Positions 46,999 to 58,604 of a stretch of DNA of 64,000 nucleotides are shown piece by piece. The position numbers and the translations under genes were made by a program. Source of the stretch: Atherix ibis (lineage: Eukaryota; Arthropoda; Insecta; Diptera; Athericidae); assembly GCA_958298945.1 (NCBI GenBank), contig OY282605.1, positions 5,045,811 through 5,109,810 of the forward strand. The letters run 5' to 3'. Within the stretch, counting starts at the first letter, position 1. Each line of letters opens with the position of its first letter. Under the pieces are notes generated by a model. It saw only the letters and a list, made by a program, of their open reading frames with translations. It was not told the DNA's origin and searched no databases.

Positions 46999-49136
46999 AA
47001 AATTGGCATATCATAGTTAATGTTCTGAGTTACTGGTAATAATTCTTGAGTAAGTTGAATCTTGTATAGAAAGATCTTCAGATCAAGTTCCAAAAATTCG
47101 TTTTAGTAATATTCTATAGAAGAGTAGACATAGATGAATGATCGTTGATACTCTTTATGGTACTGCCTCCTCAGTCTCTTCATTATAGTACTTCCCCCGA
47201 GTACTGGTAGCTGTTAGATCAATAAAATGCTCACAGTTTTTTTTTAATTGTAATAAATTTTTTTCAAGAACTATAATAAAATTCAACAATTTTGACCACT
47301 TCTTGAATAGAGCCATTAGAAAATTTTATAAAATCCTATAAAAAATCCACCAAAAAATATTTATAAAAAATTATAATTACTAAAACATAAAATTCTTTAA
47401 AAAAAAAACAAGTAAAGTCTAATTCTTAATAAACGTCTTTAAAACGTTTAATATAAAAACAATCTTTTGAGGAACTCATAATTTGAGAAACTCATAATAA
47501 AAAGATTTATATTTATAAGCTTAAAAAATTCAGGTGATGTACGAACTTCAAAATTGTAATCACATTACGCCTAAGAACTCTATAGAAATTAGCCTGATTT
47601 CCACAAACAATAAATAATGAGTAATGAAGCCCATTTGGACTTAGCGGTTTCACTCATAAGCAAAATAGTGGAAATCCAGAGGCAATTGACGGACGACATT
47701 CAAACCATTGTTAAATGACTGAGTAGTACAGTATTTGGGTTGGATATGTGATTGGTCCATATTAATTTGAAAACAATGGTGGCGATTCTGATAGGGTGAC
47801 TAGTAAGCGATAATAAGACCACGTGGATGTTACAGAATAACATCATGTCACACACTAAACGCTGACCAAATTATATCGAAAAGAAGTTATATCGATTGGT
47901 CCTTTCGCTTTCCAGATTTAACCGCTCCCCATATCATCTTTATATCGAGATACTTGAAGGGGAAGATTTACGCTAACTGACTGGGGCAAATGTGAAAGCG
48001 TCCTAAAAATTGTCATAAAAAAGCAGAGCTTTTGGCTACAAGGTCAGAGGCTGTCATTTAACTAAACATAATTCCCAAATCTGTATAAACGGGTTTTGAC
48101 CAACCAAATCCCCAAGTTTTACTTAAATCCAAAATTATTTGGAAACAAATCTTTGGAACATTTGTTATTTTTTATTTAATTCTTTTAAAAAATTCAATTC
48201 TTTGGAACACTCTGTATTTGCATATAACTTTCGAAATAATATAAAAATTATTTTCTTCTTATAACTTAAATATGAAATTTTTTTTAAAGAATTAAATTAA
48301 AATAATATTTTTTTATTTTTTTTTGTTTGTTCAATTTTTAATATTTAATATTTACTTTACACTTTATCTTAATGGATTTCATATTAATATTCATAAATAT
48401 ATTTTATATTTGTATGATAAATGAATATGCCTTTATGAATATAAATATAAAAACAAAATTAAAAGCATATTCATATCAAAGAGATAAAAAATTTCGTATT
48501 TTTTTTTTGTTTTTTTTTTTTTGGCAGATGTCTAAAGCATAATTATTATTTGATTAAAAATGCAAAAAGCAAAGCTGTTGCAAAATTGGCAAAATAATTA
48601 ATAATGAAATATTAATGTAAAAAGATCATTTAAGTGATTTTCAATTAAACTTTTGGAGAGGACTATGCTTTTTCGTATATTTCTTCATTCATATTTTACT
48701 ATTTCTTGTGAGAATATTTTTTTTCTGTCGATTTCTTTTTAACACATTTTCATATAGTAAAATTTCCATTAATAAGAGTTCTGAAAGTATTCATTAAATA
48801 CTAATGTTTAGTTACTAATATCAAAAGGAAAAGAAAAATTAAATTATGAAAAGTAGCTTCTTTGGAATTTATCTTATGAACAACATTACACCATCGTGGA
48901 ATATAAATGTTATAGAATAAAATCATAATAAGTGAGTATTAGTAAAATATGGAAATTTTATGTCAAAAACACACTTCAAATGAATTTTATTGATTTTTCT
49001 CAACTTGAACTTTTGTTTCATGAGAAGGTATCTGAATTTTTTTTCGGTATTTAAGATAATTAATTTTACAAATTTTCTTCTATAAAATTTAAACTCTTAT
49101 TTTTAAAATTTTTGATCCTAACAGCTAAGTATCTCT
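46999..49136. other. AT-rich stretch without a recognisable gene
   Basis: Positions 47617-47718 contain a 33-codon ATG frame (MSNEAHLDLAVSLISKIVEIQ). It continues through TGA codons at intervals to about 48000 and looks mildly coding-like, but matches nothing I know. The rest is very AT-rich. Confidence 0.5.
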
Positions 49137-49780
49137 TATATTTTATATTTTATATTTTATATTTTATATTTTATATTTTATATTTTATATTTTATATTTT
49201 ATATTTTATATTTTATATTTTATATTTTATATTTTATATTTTATATTTTATATTTTATATTTTATATTTTATATTTTATATTTTATATTTTATATTTTAT
49301 ATTTTATATTTTATATTTTATATTTTATATTTTATATTTTATATTTTATATTTTATATTTTATATTTTATATTTTATATTTTATATTTTATATTTTATAT
49401 TTTATATTTTATATTTTATATTTTATATTTTATATTTTATATTTTATATTTTATATTTTATATTTTATATTTTATATTTTATATTTTATATTTTATATTT
49501 TATATTTTATATTTTATATTTTATATTTTATATTTTATATTTTATATTTTATATTTTATATTTTATATTTTATATTTTATATTTTATATTTTATATTTTA
49601 TATTTTATATTTTATATTTTATATTTTATATTTTATATTTTATATTTTATATTTTATATTTTATATTTTATATTTTATATTATATATTTTATATTTTATA
49701 TTTTATATTTTATATTTTATATTTCATATTTTATATTTTATATTTTATATAATATTTTATATTTTATATTTTATATTTTA
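49137..49780. repeat. Heptamer array (TTTTATA)n, about 92 copies
   Basis: About 644 bp of nearly uninterrupted 7-bp units. The few imperfections cluster at the right end (about 49680, 49724, 49750). The 237-codon open frame over it encodes a YFIFYIL repeat and is an artefact of 21 bp being both three units and seven codons. Confidence 0.98.
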
Positions 49781-49806
49781 CTAGGGGGCTCCGCCCCTGC
49801 TCGCTA
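49781..49806. other. GC-rich hairpin at the array border
   Basis: CTAGGGGGCTCCGCCCCTGC forms an imperfect hairpin (AGGGG with CCCCT) and is followed by TCGCT. It stands out from AT-only DNA on the left and AT-rich DNA on the right. It may be the terminal part of an unrecognised mobile element. A terminator role is not suggested in this eukaryotic setting. Confidence 0.6.
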
Positions 49807-50486
49807 TTCTCAAATAGAATTTTAGCTAAGAGAAGATATGAAAATGTTGACTTCCTTTTTGCGAAAATTATTGTATTTGTTATGGTAGCCTAGACGTTAG
49901 TTTTGTAGATTTATTCGTTGCCTTAAGTTAATTTGGCAACGTATAAATTAACGACACTTTGTCCAGATTTTTGCTCTGGTTTTGCAGCATTTGGCAACAA
50001 CGCTTGTTCAAATTTCCTGAATTCAAGCGATTCTTCGTTAAGTAAACAGAAAAGCTAATCGGTTGATCGAATGTTGTGAGCTTAGATTATAGAAGAACTT
50101 GACACAAAAATTTTGTCCAAAAACATTGTGGAAGAAGAACTTGACACACATGCAAAATAACAGAAACGGCGTAAATCAGTGGGGGCCAATTTTAAAAATT
50201 CAATATGCGATTTAAGTGGTTCGTAAACAAATAAATTTTTTTAATTTTGCGGATTTTGTTATTTGATGGAATTAGTTTTGGAAATTTGCAATTCAAAGCA
50301 CAGTATTCTATTTTAAAATATTATTTATTTATTTCACTATATATTGTGAATTAAAATGGAATTATAAAGTGGAAGATCATATAAAAGTATAAATGGCAAG
50401 TTATTTGATTATATCAAAATAAATTATGTGCACAACTAAAAATCCATTCCAAAAATGCAACGTGAATTAAATGAAAGAATATGATA
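49807..50486. other. Stretch without a recognisable gene
   Basis: Mixed composition first (to about 50200), then AT-rich. No motif is seen. Confidence 0.55.
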
Positions 50487-51748
50487 CGAGGGTCGTTCAA
50501 AAAGTCCTTAGAAAAAAATGGAAAAAAAACTGTTTTTATAAAAAAAAATTTTTATTTTGCAACATAATCTCCTTTTAGCTCTATACACTTTTCCAACCGT
50601 TTTTCCAAAATTTTTATCCCGTCCAAAAAATAGGATTTCGGAAGTTCTGCAAAATAGTCATCCGTTTGAGCAATGACGTCCTCGTTGGAAGTGAACCGTC
50701 GTCCGCCAAGCCATTTCTTCAGATTGGGGAAAAGAAAATAGTCACTCGGGGCCAAATCTGGTGAATAAGCGGGATGCTGCAACAATTCCATTCTCAATTC
50801 CACAATTTTGACCATGGAAACAGCGCAGGTGTGCACACGCGCATTGTCCAGATGCAAGAGGATTTTTTTCTTCTTCAGATGGGGGCGTTTCTCTTTGATT
50901 TCCTCGCTCAACCGTTGGAATAACGACGCGTAATACGCTCCTGTTATTGTTTTTCCTTTTTCCAAGTAGTCGATAAAAATGATGCCCTGCGAATCCCAAA
51001 AGACCGTGGCCATCACCTTGCCGGCCGATGGCATAGTTTTTGCCTTCTTCGGAGCCCGTTCACCCTTGAAAATCCACTGTGATGACTGTCTCTTCATTTC
51101 TAGAGTGTAGTAGTGTATCCAGGTTTCGTCCACAGTGACATATCGACGAAGGAATGCGGCAGGATTGCGATGAAAGAGTGCCAACATAGCCTCAGAGTCC
51201 ACTGCACGATTGCGCTTATTCTCCTCTGAGAGCAAACGCGGCACCCATCTTGCCGAAATTTTTTTCACAGACAATTTTTCATGCAAAATTGAAGCGACTG
51301 TAGCTTGTGATATGCCCGTGGCCTCAACTAATTCGTGCACTTTAATTCGCCAATGATTTCAGTAGTAGTCACCTCAACTGGGCGTCCTGAACGATGTTCA
51401 TCTTTTGTGGATGAACAGCCACGTTTAAATTCATTCACCCAATTGTAAACCGTCTCAAACACAGGTGCAGATGTGCTATGAACTGCATCCAACTCGGCTT
51501 TGATTTCTTTCGGGCTTAAGCCTTTCAAATGGAGATGTTTGATGACAGCCCTAAACTCGCTTTTTTCCATTTTTATGCACAAATAAATGTCGTTAACTTT
51601 AATCGACGATAGAAATTGACCTACGCTATGGATCGAGCTGAAATTTTGACAAATTTCCTGTTGATAATGTTACTTACAAAAAAAAATCTTTACCGACACT
51701 ACGAGCGCAATTTTTTGGATTTTCTAAGGACTTATTGAACGACCCTCG
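50487..51748 (-). mobile_element. Group A mariner, copy A4 (full length)
   Basis: A 1262-bp element flanked by TA (50485-50486, 51749-51750). Its ends are CGAGGGTCGTTCAAAAAGTC and the complement of CGAGGGTCGTTCAATAAGTC. Leader and gene are collinear with A2 and A3. It is the only group A copy of this lineage that is complete, un-nested and free of catalytic substitutions. Confidence 0.95.
50552..51570 (-). pseudogene. Group A transposase with a 31-bp deletion
   Basis: The ATG at 51568-51570 starts MEKSEFRAVIKHLHLKGLSP and the first helix-turn-helix. Near 51350 the segment corresponding to 32 bp of A2 (IDKIHDLILND region) is replaced by a single base, which shifts the frame before the second helix-turn-helix. 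The downstream frame (51340-50552) runs to the natural TAA through WVPRLL, VTVDETWIHYYTLE (Asp 1), LLHLDNARVHT (Asp 2; the preceding Gln is Leu), YSPDLAPSDYFLF (Asp 3, DD34D spacing) and GDYVAK. Only this one deletion separates it from a full-length reading. Confidence 0.93.
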
Positions 51749-53580
51749 TATTATATGAAAATTTCAATCACACCACAACTTAGTAAAGAATTAACAGAAA
51801 TTAAAGTATTTCTTGCACTATTAAAATACGTTCTCTGAAATTTTCTTATAAACACTTTACGTACGCCGGCACTGAAATATTTTCTGGTAAACATTGAACT
51901 GTCAATATCACATTTGTTTACATTTATTTTTTCACAATTTCAACCACTTTTTGGAACAAATAAATCATTAAAAGCAATTTAAACATATTATAAACTAAAT
52001 TTTTGTTAATTTCTCTAGTAAAAATGAAGATAGCAACTTACCGAAAGAAAGAAATTCCTGCACTTCATTTTATGAAATAAAAATTTCCTATTAAATGTTA
52101 TCAATAATATAACTTTTTATATAAATACCTACTTTTTTGTAAATTCAAAAAAAAATAAAAACCACATTTTTCTCTAGCACTTTCCAATAGGTAACAAAAT
52201 AACCACCTTAAAAATAAACAAAAGTATGCAAGCATTTCGGTATGCTACCACTTCCATGAATTGAGGGGCTTGATATTTAATTGATAATTACGAAATAAAT
52301 AATAAATCTAAAATACAATTCCACTTCATATGAAAAGATTTTACAAAAAATAAAAATTGCCTGTATTTGTGTTTAAATTGTATTTTTCTTTGGAATAAGT
52401 AAGTTAAAATTAATATTAATTATGGGTGTCATGTCTACATAAAAACATCTACACAAAAGTATGCAAGCGTTACAATTTCTCTCCGCTTTTATAATAATTC
52501 AGCTAGAAAATTGCGTATACATATATCCAGGTATTCTTTAATCTAAGGTTGCGTGTTACTGAGGAGTAGCGGTAATCAAGATATGCTGTAACATATAGTA
52601 CACAAAAAAATATCTCAATATCACCGCTAGAACAAAGTTGGGACGCCAAAAATTTTGAACGCAATGCAGGTAATACCTTATATTATAAAGTGTAATAATA
52701 GACAAGACTTACCTATCTATTAACTAAAAATTAATATAAAAATCTCCTTATTTTAAATGTATATTAAACTTTTTTTTAAATAAAATAAATATGTTATTTT
52801 ACTTTAAAAAAATATTAAATTTTAATATAAATATTTTGGGTCATTAAAAACAAAGGTAAATTTATGCAAATACAAATGAAAAAGTTTATAAAAATTTTTT
52901 TTTAGCTGCTGTACCGGACATCTATATTTTACTTATAGAACTAAAAGCTTTTTTTTCATATAAAAATTATTAAGATTAAATCGAACAAATAAATTTAATA
53001 ATTTAATGTGTTAAATTATTTTCAGAAAATGATTGGCTAACAAATGTTCTTTTAATTATTTGGAAACTATAATTTTATTTTTAAATAAAGGGCATAGTTG
53101 CCTATCATTTAATTTATTTTTATTGGAATTCAAATACTCTAAGTGGTTAAAAACTTAAAAATTCTTGTGCAGAATTGAACTTAAACAAACGATTATTACT
53201 GCTTGGAGTAACGTTTCAATGACGGCCGACTGATAATTTCCCGACAGAGATTTTATTGGTTTTATATTTTCACATAGTCAAAAATTGAAGCAATTAATGT
53301 AAAATAATCAAATATTATATGTAAAAATATAAATCTATATTAGGTGCCTCGGAAAACTTCGTGATAAAAAGTAAAGATTCTTCCATTAGGAAATATGAAA
53401 ATATGAGTAAATTTTTTATCGTAAAAATAATTCTATTTAATTTTTTTAATTTTGAAAAAACTGATTGAATTACCATATTTAGTGAGGTCGCTGGACGTAA
53501 TTGCTGTGACACTATATGTGTTATGATTATATCGCAAAAGTTGACCAAACTTGATTATTTAGAGGAAGTAAAATTCGTAA
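51749..53580. other. AT-rich stretch without a recognisable gene
   Basis: No motif, terminal repeat or long open frame on either strand. Confidence 0.6.
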
Positions 53581-54825
53581 CAACACGTATAAGCTTAAAT
53601 CCGCTGTTTGAAAATAGATGGCGTGAGTGAGTGTATTAAGCTACCATGGGCACGCCATATTTTTTTTTAATGAATTTGACATCTGTCAACATTAATCAGT
53701 GCACATTGTCAGCAATTTTGTACAATAACATACATTTTTCCTTTGGTAATCATGTCTAGTTTTGTGCCAGAGAAAGAGCATATGCGGGATGTTCTGCTTT
53801 TCTGCTTCAATTTGAAGAAATCGGCTGCCGAATCGCATCGAATGCTTATGGAGGCCTATGGTGATAGTGCTTTATTGGAAACAACGTGCCGAGCTTAGTT
53901 TCGTAAGTTCAAATATGGCAATTTGGACTTGTGGGACAAGAAGCGTGAAAATCGGCCTAGGAATGTTGAGGACCATCAATTGCAGGCTCTTTTGGACAAA
54001 GACGATACCCAATCGCAAAAAATGCTCGCGGAGCAATTGGCTGTTACTTAACCAGCTATTTGTATGCATCTTCGTGCCATGGCGAAGATTGAAGGGATCG
54101 GAAAATAGGTGCCGCATGAATTGAACGATAGGCAGATGGAGCGACGCCAAAACACATGCGAAATTTTGTTCGCCAGACAAAAAAGAAAGTCGTTCCTACA
54201 TCGGATTGTGACAGGCGATGAAAAGTGGATATATTTCAAGAATCCTAAACGCAAGAAATCGTGGGTTGATACCGGCCAACCATCAACATCTTCCCCAAGA
54301 CCAAATCGCTTCGGTCGGACGACGATGCTATGCGTTTGATGGAATCAGCAGGGTATCGTATATTATGAGATGTTGAAACCTGGTGAAACTGTCAATGCCC
54401 ACCGCTACCACCAACAACAGATCAAATTGCACCGTGAACTGCGTGAAAAATGATGGATTATCAACAAAGACAAGCTGATTTTCCTCCACGACAACGCACC
54501 ATCGCACACGTCAAAAATGGTCCGAAACTACTCAGAGATACTCAACTGGGAGGTGCTACCCCACCCCGCTTATTCATCAGACCTGGCCCCCTCCGACTAC
54601 CACCTTTTTTCGTCGATGGGCCACGCGCTGGCTGAGCAGCACTTCGATTCTTACGAAGACGTCCGAAAATGGCTTGATGAGTGGTTTGCCTCGAAAGAGA
54701 AGGCATTTTTTTGGCGTAGTATCCAGAAATTGCCCGAGAGATGGGAAAAATTAGTTTTTGCTTTCTATGAAAAAAGCATGTTTTTTTTTGACTAAAAAAC
54801 CGCGGATTTAAGCTTATACACCTAT
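53581..54825 (+). mobile_element. Group C (Mos1-like) mariner, copy C3 (full length)
   Basis: The ends are decayed but recognisable (ACGTATAAGCTTAAATCCGC on the left, GCGGATTTAAGCTTATACACC on the right). TA flanks are not exact. At about 1245 bp it is the most complete group C copy and serves as the reference for C1 and C2. Confidence 0.9.
53752..54795 (+). pseudogene. Mos1-like transposase with several stops
   Basis: The ATG at 53752 starts MSSFVPEKEHMRDVLLFCFN, the mauritiana-type N-terminus. Stops occur at codon 49 (TAG, 53896-53898, in place of Trp), codon 100 (TAA, 54049-54051, in place of Gln) and codon 119 (TAG, 54106-54108, the Trp of WVPHEL). The text then continues LNDRQMERRQNTCEILFARQ, RIVTGDEKWIYFKNPKRKK (Asp 1), a frameshift near 54315, a stop in VWWDQ, and LIFLHDNAPSHTSK (Asp 2) and SSDLAPSDYHLF (Asp 3, 34 residues on). 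Nearly all stops are C-to-T or G-to-A type changes. Confidence 0.93.
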
Positions 54826-55811
54826 GTTTGTATTTTGTTAATTTTCTTTTGCTGTTTAAGTGTGAGGGTACTATTTTTAAGAGTTTCGATACACCCCCTC
54901 CCCTTCCCCTCTCCTTCTATTATCATCAGCAGCGAAATAGTGTTGCTAAAGTATAGTCGTAATTGGCTGTGTTCCTCTAGAGTTTCATGTTCGTTAACCT
55001 CGTTCTTCTTATTGGTTGTCCTGTTCCTTCTTTCTTCCTACCAGAGATAACACATTTTTACTAGAATCTTTATTTTAAAGGTCATCACCGATAAATACGA
55101 AGATAAAAAAAATCCTATTAGCTTTTGTAGACTGTCTCCTGTTCGAAACTTTCCATCATAATAGACAATATTCTGAATACTTAAAACATATCATAATAAA
55201 ATAAAGAAGCCATAATTCAATCGATCATAAAATCACATAGTATCAACATACCATAATACTCTATTCAAGTAGATTTTATAAATAATACACTTATGGTATG
55301 AAGTATCTTTACACGAACAGAATAGTTATGATCAAAATCTGCATATGTGACAGTTAATATTTTTCCTGCAATGTAACTAAAAACAAAATTTTCTTTTAAA
55401 AATCAGCATATTTTTCTTCTGACATTTCTAGAAATAAATATACTGAAATACTAATTTTTAGCACTATTTACCATGTTTATATAAATAGTAGAATTCGAAC
55501 TTAGGACCTCATCTGCGTGTCACAAGAAATGTCAGCATATTTTTGTTTTTATAAAAAGAAAATCTTCTTTATAAAAACGTACATTAAAGAACGTTATCGT
55601 ATTTATTCTAAGACGATAAATTTCAATTTACTTATATTAGTTAATTTATTAAAAGGACACTTCCCCAAATAAAATATTTTTTGAATATTATATTTGATAA
55701 AATATTTTCAAATACAACCTGAAGAAAATCTTATACAGAAATTTTCAATTCCTGATATTGACTAGAATTATGGTAGCATATGTTAAATATCTTAACACTT
55801 TTTTCCATTTT

Positions 55812-56144
55812 TCATCTAGAAATATGCTTGCAAATATAGTTCGTACATTTCACATCGTCATGGAATCTATCGTAAATTTCGAAATATTTACACTCTACAT
55901 CATCAAATGAACCAAGCAAACTGACCAAATAACTTTGGTATTTAAATTCAAATACTGACAATTTCTTCCAATTCGAATCCACTCCATTTGGATATTGTGA
56001 CATATTTGAGATTTTACAGACCCAAAACCACTCATATTTTGTCATCATAAACAACTCCGTTTCTATAATTTTCCGAGTATCATTTTCAGATCGTATCATT
56101 TCTAAGCGAATGACAATTTTATAAACAAATTTTATAGACAAATT
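55812..56144 (-). CDS. Possible terminal exon of an unknown host gene
   Basis: The minus-strand frame is open for about 110 codons to a TGA at 55812-55814 and has no equally long competitor on the other strand. It has mixed, coding-like composition, with four Cys and several Trp/Tyr. The piece VECKYFEIYD resembles the C..Y..LEIYDG core of CUB domains, two residues short, and KCTNYICKHIS follows. An AG (56145-56146 on the plus strand, complement) precedes codon AAT in frame, and AATAAA-like signals lie 150-200 bp downstream (near 55615 and 55655). By chance alone about one such open frame could be expected in 64 kb of AT-rich DNA, so this is tentative. Confidence 0.3.
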   Translation of the reverse strand, partial: NLSIKFVYKIVIRLEMIRSENDTRKIIETELFMMTKYEWFWVCKISNMSQYPNGVDSNWKKLSVFEFKYQSYLVSLLGSFDDVECKYFEIYDRFHDDVKCTNYICKHISR

Positions 56145-56329
56145 CTTTTAATATCGACAGTAGATATTTATCTATTAGTGATTTTTTAAAAATTTTACCC
56201 TCTCAGTTAGTATTGATATTTGCTGTCTGAAGGAACATTTTAGAAATTAATGCAGTATGATTGCAGAGTAAACAAAACATTGTTGAACTGTTGTAGCCAG
56301 ACATAACCTAAATACAAGTACCAGTATAC

Positions 56330-56461
56330 AAATTGAAAAGGATTTTCACTTTGATCACGTCCCACCATAAACTCTAGTCGTATGAGTACAGATTCTGCTA
56401 AACTCTGGGTTATTGTTTGCAATGAGTCCCTTTTCAGTGTGCATTCCGTTTGGCAATTGCT
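56330..56461 (-). CDS. Possible upstream exon of the same host gene
   Basis: 44 codons are bounded by CAG (acceptor-like) upstream and GTATAC (donor-like, 56324-56329 complement) downstream. The product starts SNCQTECTLKRDS and ends RDQSENPFQF. Its phase is compatible with the exon at 55812-56144 across a 185-bp GT-AG intron. VLIRLEFMVGRDQSEN here resembles IVIRLEMIRSEND in the next exon, hinting at a repeated module. The function is unknown. Confidence 0.25.
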
Positions 56462-58604
56462 CTGCTACTGTATCCTTTCGAATTGGATTCCAACAAGCCC
56501 AAGTATATTTTCATCTTAAATTCAATCAATATATTATCGTATTTATATCCTTAAATAGTATACAATAAATATGTATTCTCTAGTATTGTATTTATCTGCT
56601 CACGCATTTTTTAAGCAGGGGGATTCTGCTATTGAATGATTCGTATTTGATCAACTTAGATTTGGACAAAGCGAAACATTGTCAAATTCCAATCACACAT
56701 GCTCTTCTACATTTATTTGTATATGCTTATATGTATACATGTAGAAATATCCTGGCATAAAAGAATGTATATACTTTCTCTTATTTATGTAAGAAGGATA
56801 AATAAATTTACACTCGTAATTATGTATATGTGTACGTTACTGTCCTGTTGATTTTTTGAATTATTAACTAACTTTGTATAAATTTGCTTGTTTATATACT
56901 ATCCTGTACTATTATGTACACAAGAGTATCTTTTATGCTACATCCGTTTACGAGTACATCCTATTTTGTTATTCATTCTCTGTCCATTTTAGGTCAATTA
57001 CTTTAAATTAGATATAAATGTATATACAGTCTTATCCGTCTTATAAAAGAATGGACGAACAGAGCATTCGGATAGTAGTAACCAGTTGAGTTTAGGATAG
57101 GGAAAATACCAGCAAAGGATATTAGCTAAATACGGCAGAAAAATATAGTATATATGACTGGCAAAAAAAAAAATTAAAAACTGAATCTTTTCTTCCTTGA
57201 CTATTCTCCAATACTTATTTGAGACAATTGTCCTGCTAATGAGGCTCAAGAATAATCTTAAGACGACATGCCTCATGTCACATTCTATTATAATACATAA
57301 ACCTATACTATGAAAGTTAGTTTCGTGCAGATTTAGAAAACCAAAAAAAAAAAATGTATCTGCAATACATTCACAAAATAGAAAAAAAGCTTAGATTTTA
57401 ATACAAATCATTTAGCTACGTGGTAATAAATGTCAAGCCCCAATGTAGTATCCTAAAAGAATGAGGTCAACTATAGGCGCATCTGGAAGGATTAGCAATT
57501 GGAGAGTCACTATTGTACGGACGGTTACGGTTGGTATTAGGATCAAATTGCTGTCAAAACGGGTAGTTGATTGGGAATGTTAGTTAGTTGCTACTGTCAA
57601 TGTGTTTTTGTTTTTCTTGTTGACTGTCTCTACACTTATTAAATCGGGGTGACCAAAAGTACAGAATCCATTAGAACAGCTATAATCGTGAATGTGAAAT
57701 GTATTTTCGTGTATGGACAGGACAATTATTTCCTATCTGCCTATGGCTTTACGAGCAGATCCTTCATCGTTCTCCAAATGACTCCCATGTTAATTTATTT
57801 AGATTTCCTATTCCCTGTGTTATTTTTGTCCTTTTTTTTTGAGAGGATATTTCCATCATGCATATACAAAGAATTAATCTAATTCGACCATGTTGTGCGT
57901 GAATATTTTGTTGAAATAAATTCAGTTCGGTTATCCTTTTGAGTGAATGCGCAATATGGACGTGTGCGCTAGTAAAAATTCTTCCATAGAGTACTTTCTT
58001 TTATAGCATCATAATGTCCTCTGTTCCATTAAAATTTAACTCCTAAGACTCCACATTGTACACTATCCAACTATCACAAATAATATGATTTAAGTACGTT
58101 CTGTACAGTTTACGATTAAAGATGTTAGTTTAATGTTTCCGTATCATTGTGGGTTTGAAGTAATTCGATTTTCTTTGTTAATTACCATTACTCAAATGAG
58201 CTTAGTAAACAATTCAAGTACCTTAATTTGGTGTTATTGTGTAGTATAGATGGTATACGTTTCGAAACTATTCAATTAAAGGGGAAGAAAGTATGAATAT
58301 TTACCTATCTCTACGCTAACTTATCCGTATAATGGGAGGGAGGGGGAGGATTAGCTTTAAACCGAAGTTGAACGGACAGTTGAGAATTTTCTATAATTTG
58401 AGAATATTCTATAATTCCCGGAAGTGCAATTCATTGTCTATATTCGTATTCGAACCAAAGATAATTGTTTTCCATGAAGTAACCAAATAGTCAACAAGTT
58501 TAAGTTCCTTTCATTAATTCAATATTGGCAAAAGTTGCACTTTGCTTTAGGGTATTTTTAAAGTGAATTTAAGGTTACTATTTGAAAGAATTTAAAAATT
58601 TTCA

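Larger units (their letters stand above)
54826..58604. other. Stretch with one possible host exon pair, otherwise no gene
   Basis: Positions 55812-56461 on the minus strand may hold two exons (separate entries). The rest is AT-rich. Positions 54880-54920 are pyrimidine-rich. Confidence 0.5.

Noticed and set aside
47617..48100. Possible nuclear copy of a mitochondrial gene, because early stops are TGA
   Set aside because: TAA stops follow later, the peptide is not hydrophobic like mitochondrial proteins, and no mitochondrial motif is recognisable.
49781..49806. Rho-independent terminator
   Set aside because: The hairpin with GC stem has no T run after it, and the context is eukaryotic.
49112..49825. 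237-codon open frame with a YFIFYIL repeat
   Set aside because: It lies over a 7-bp satellite. The frame is open only because the unit contains no stop in that phase, so it is not a gene.
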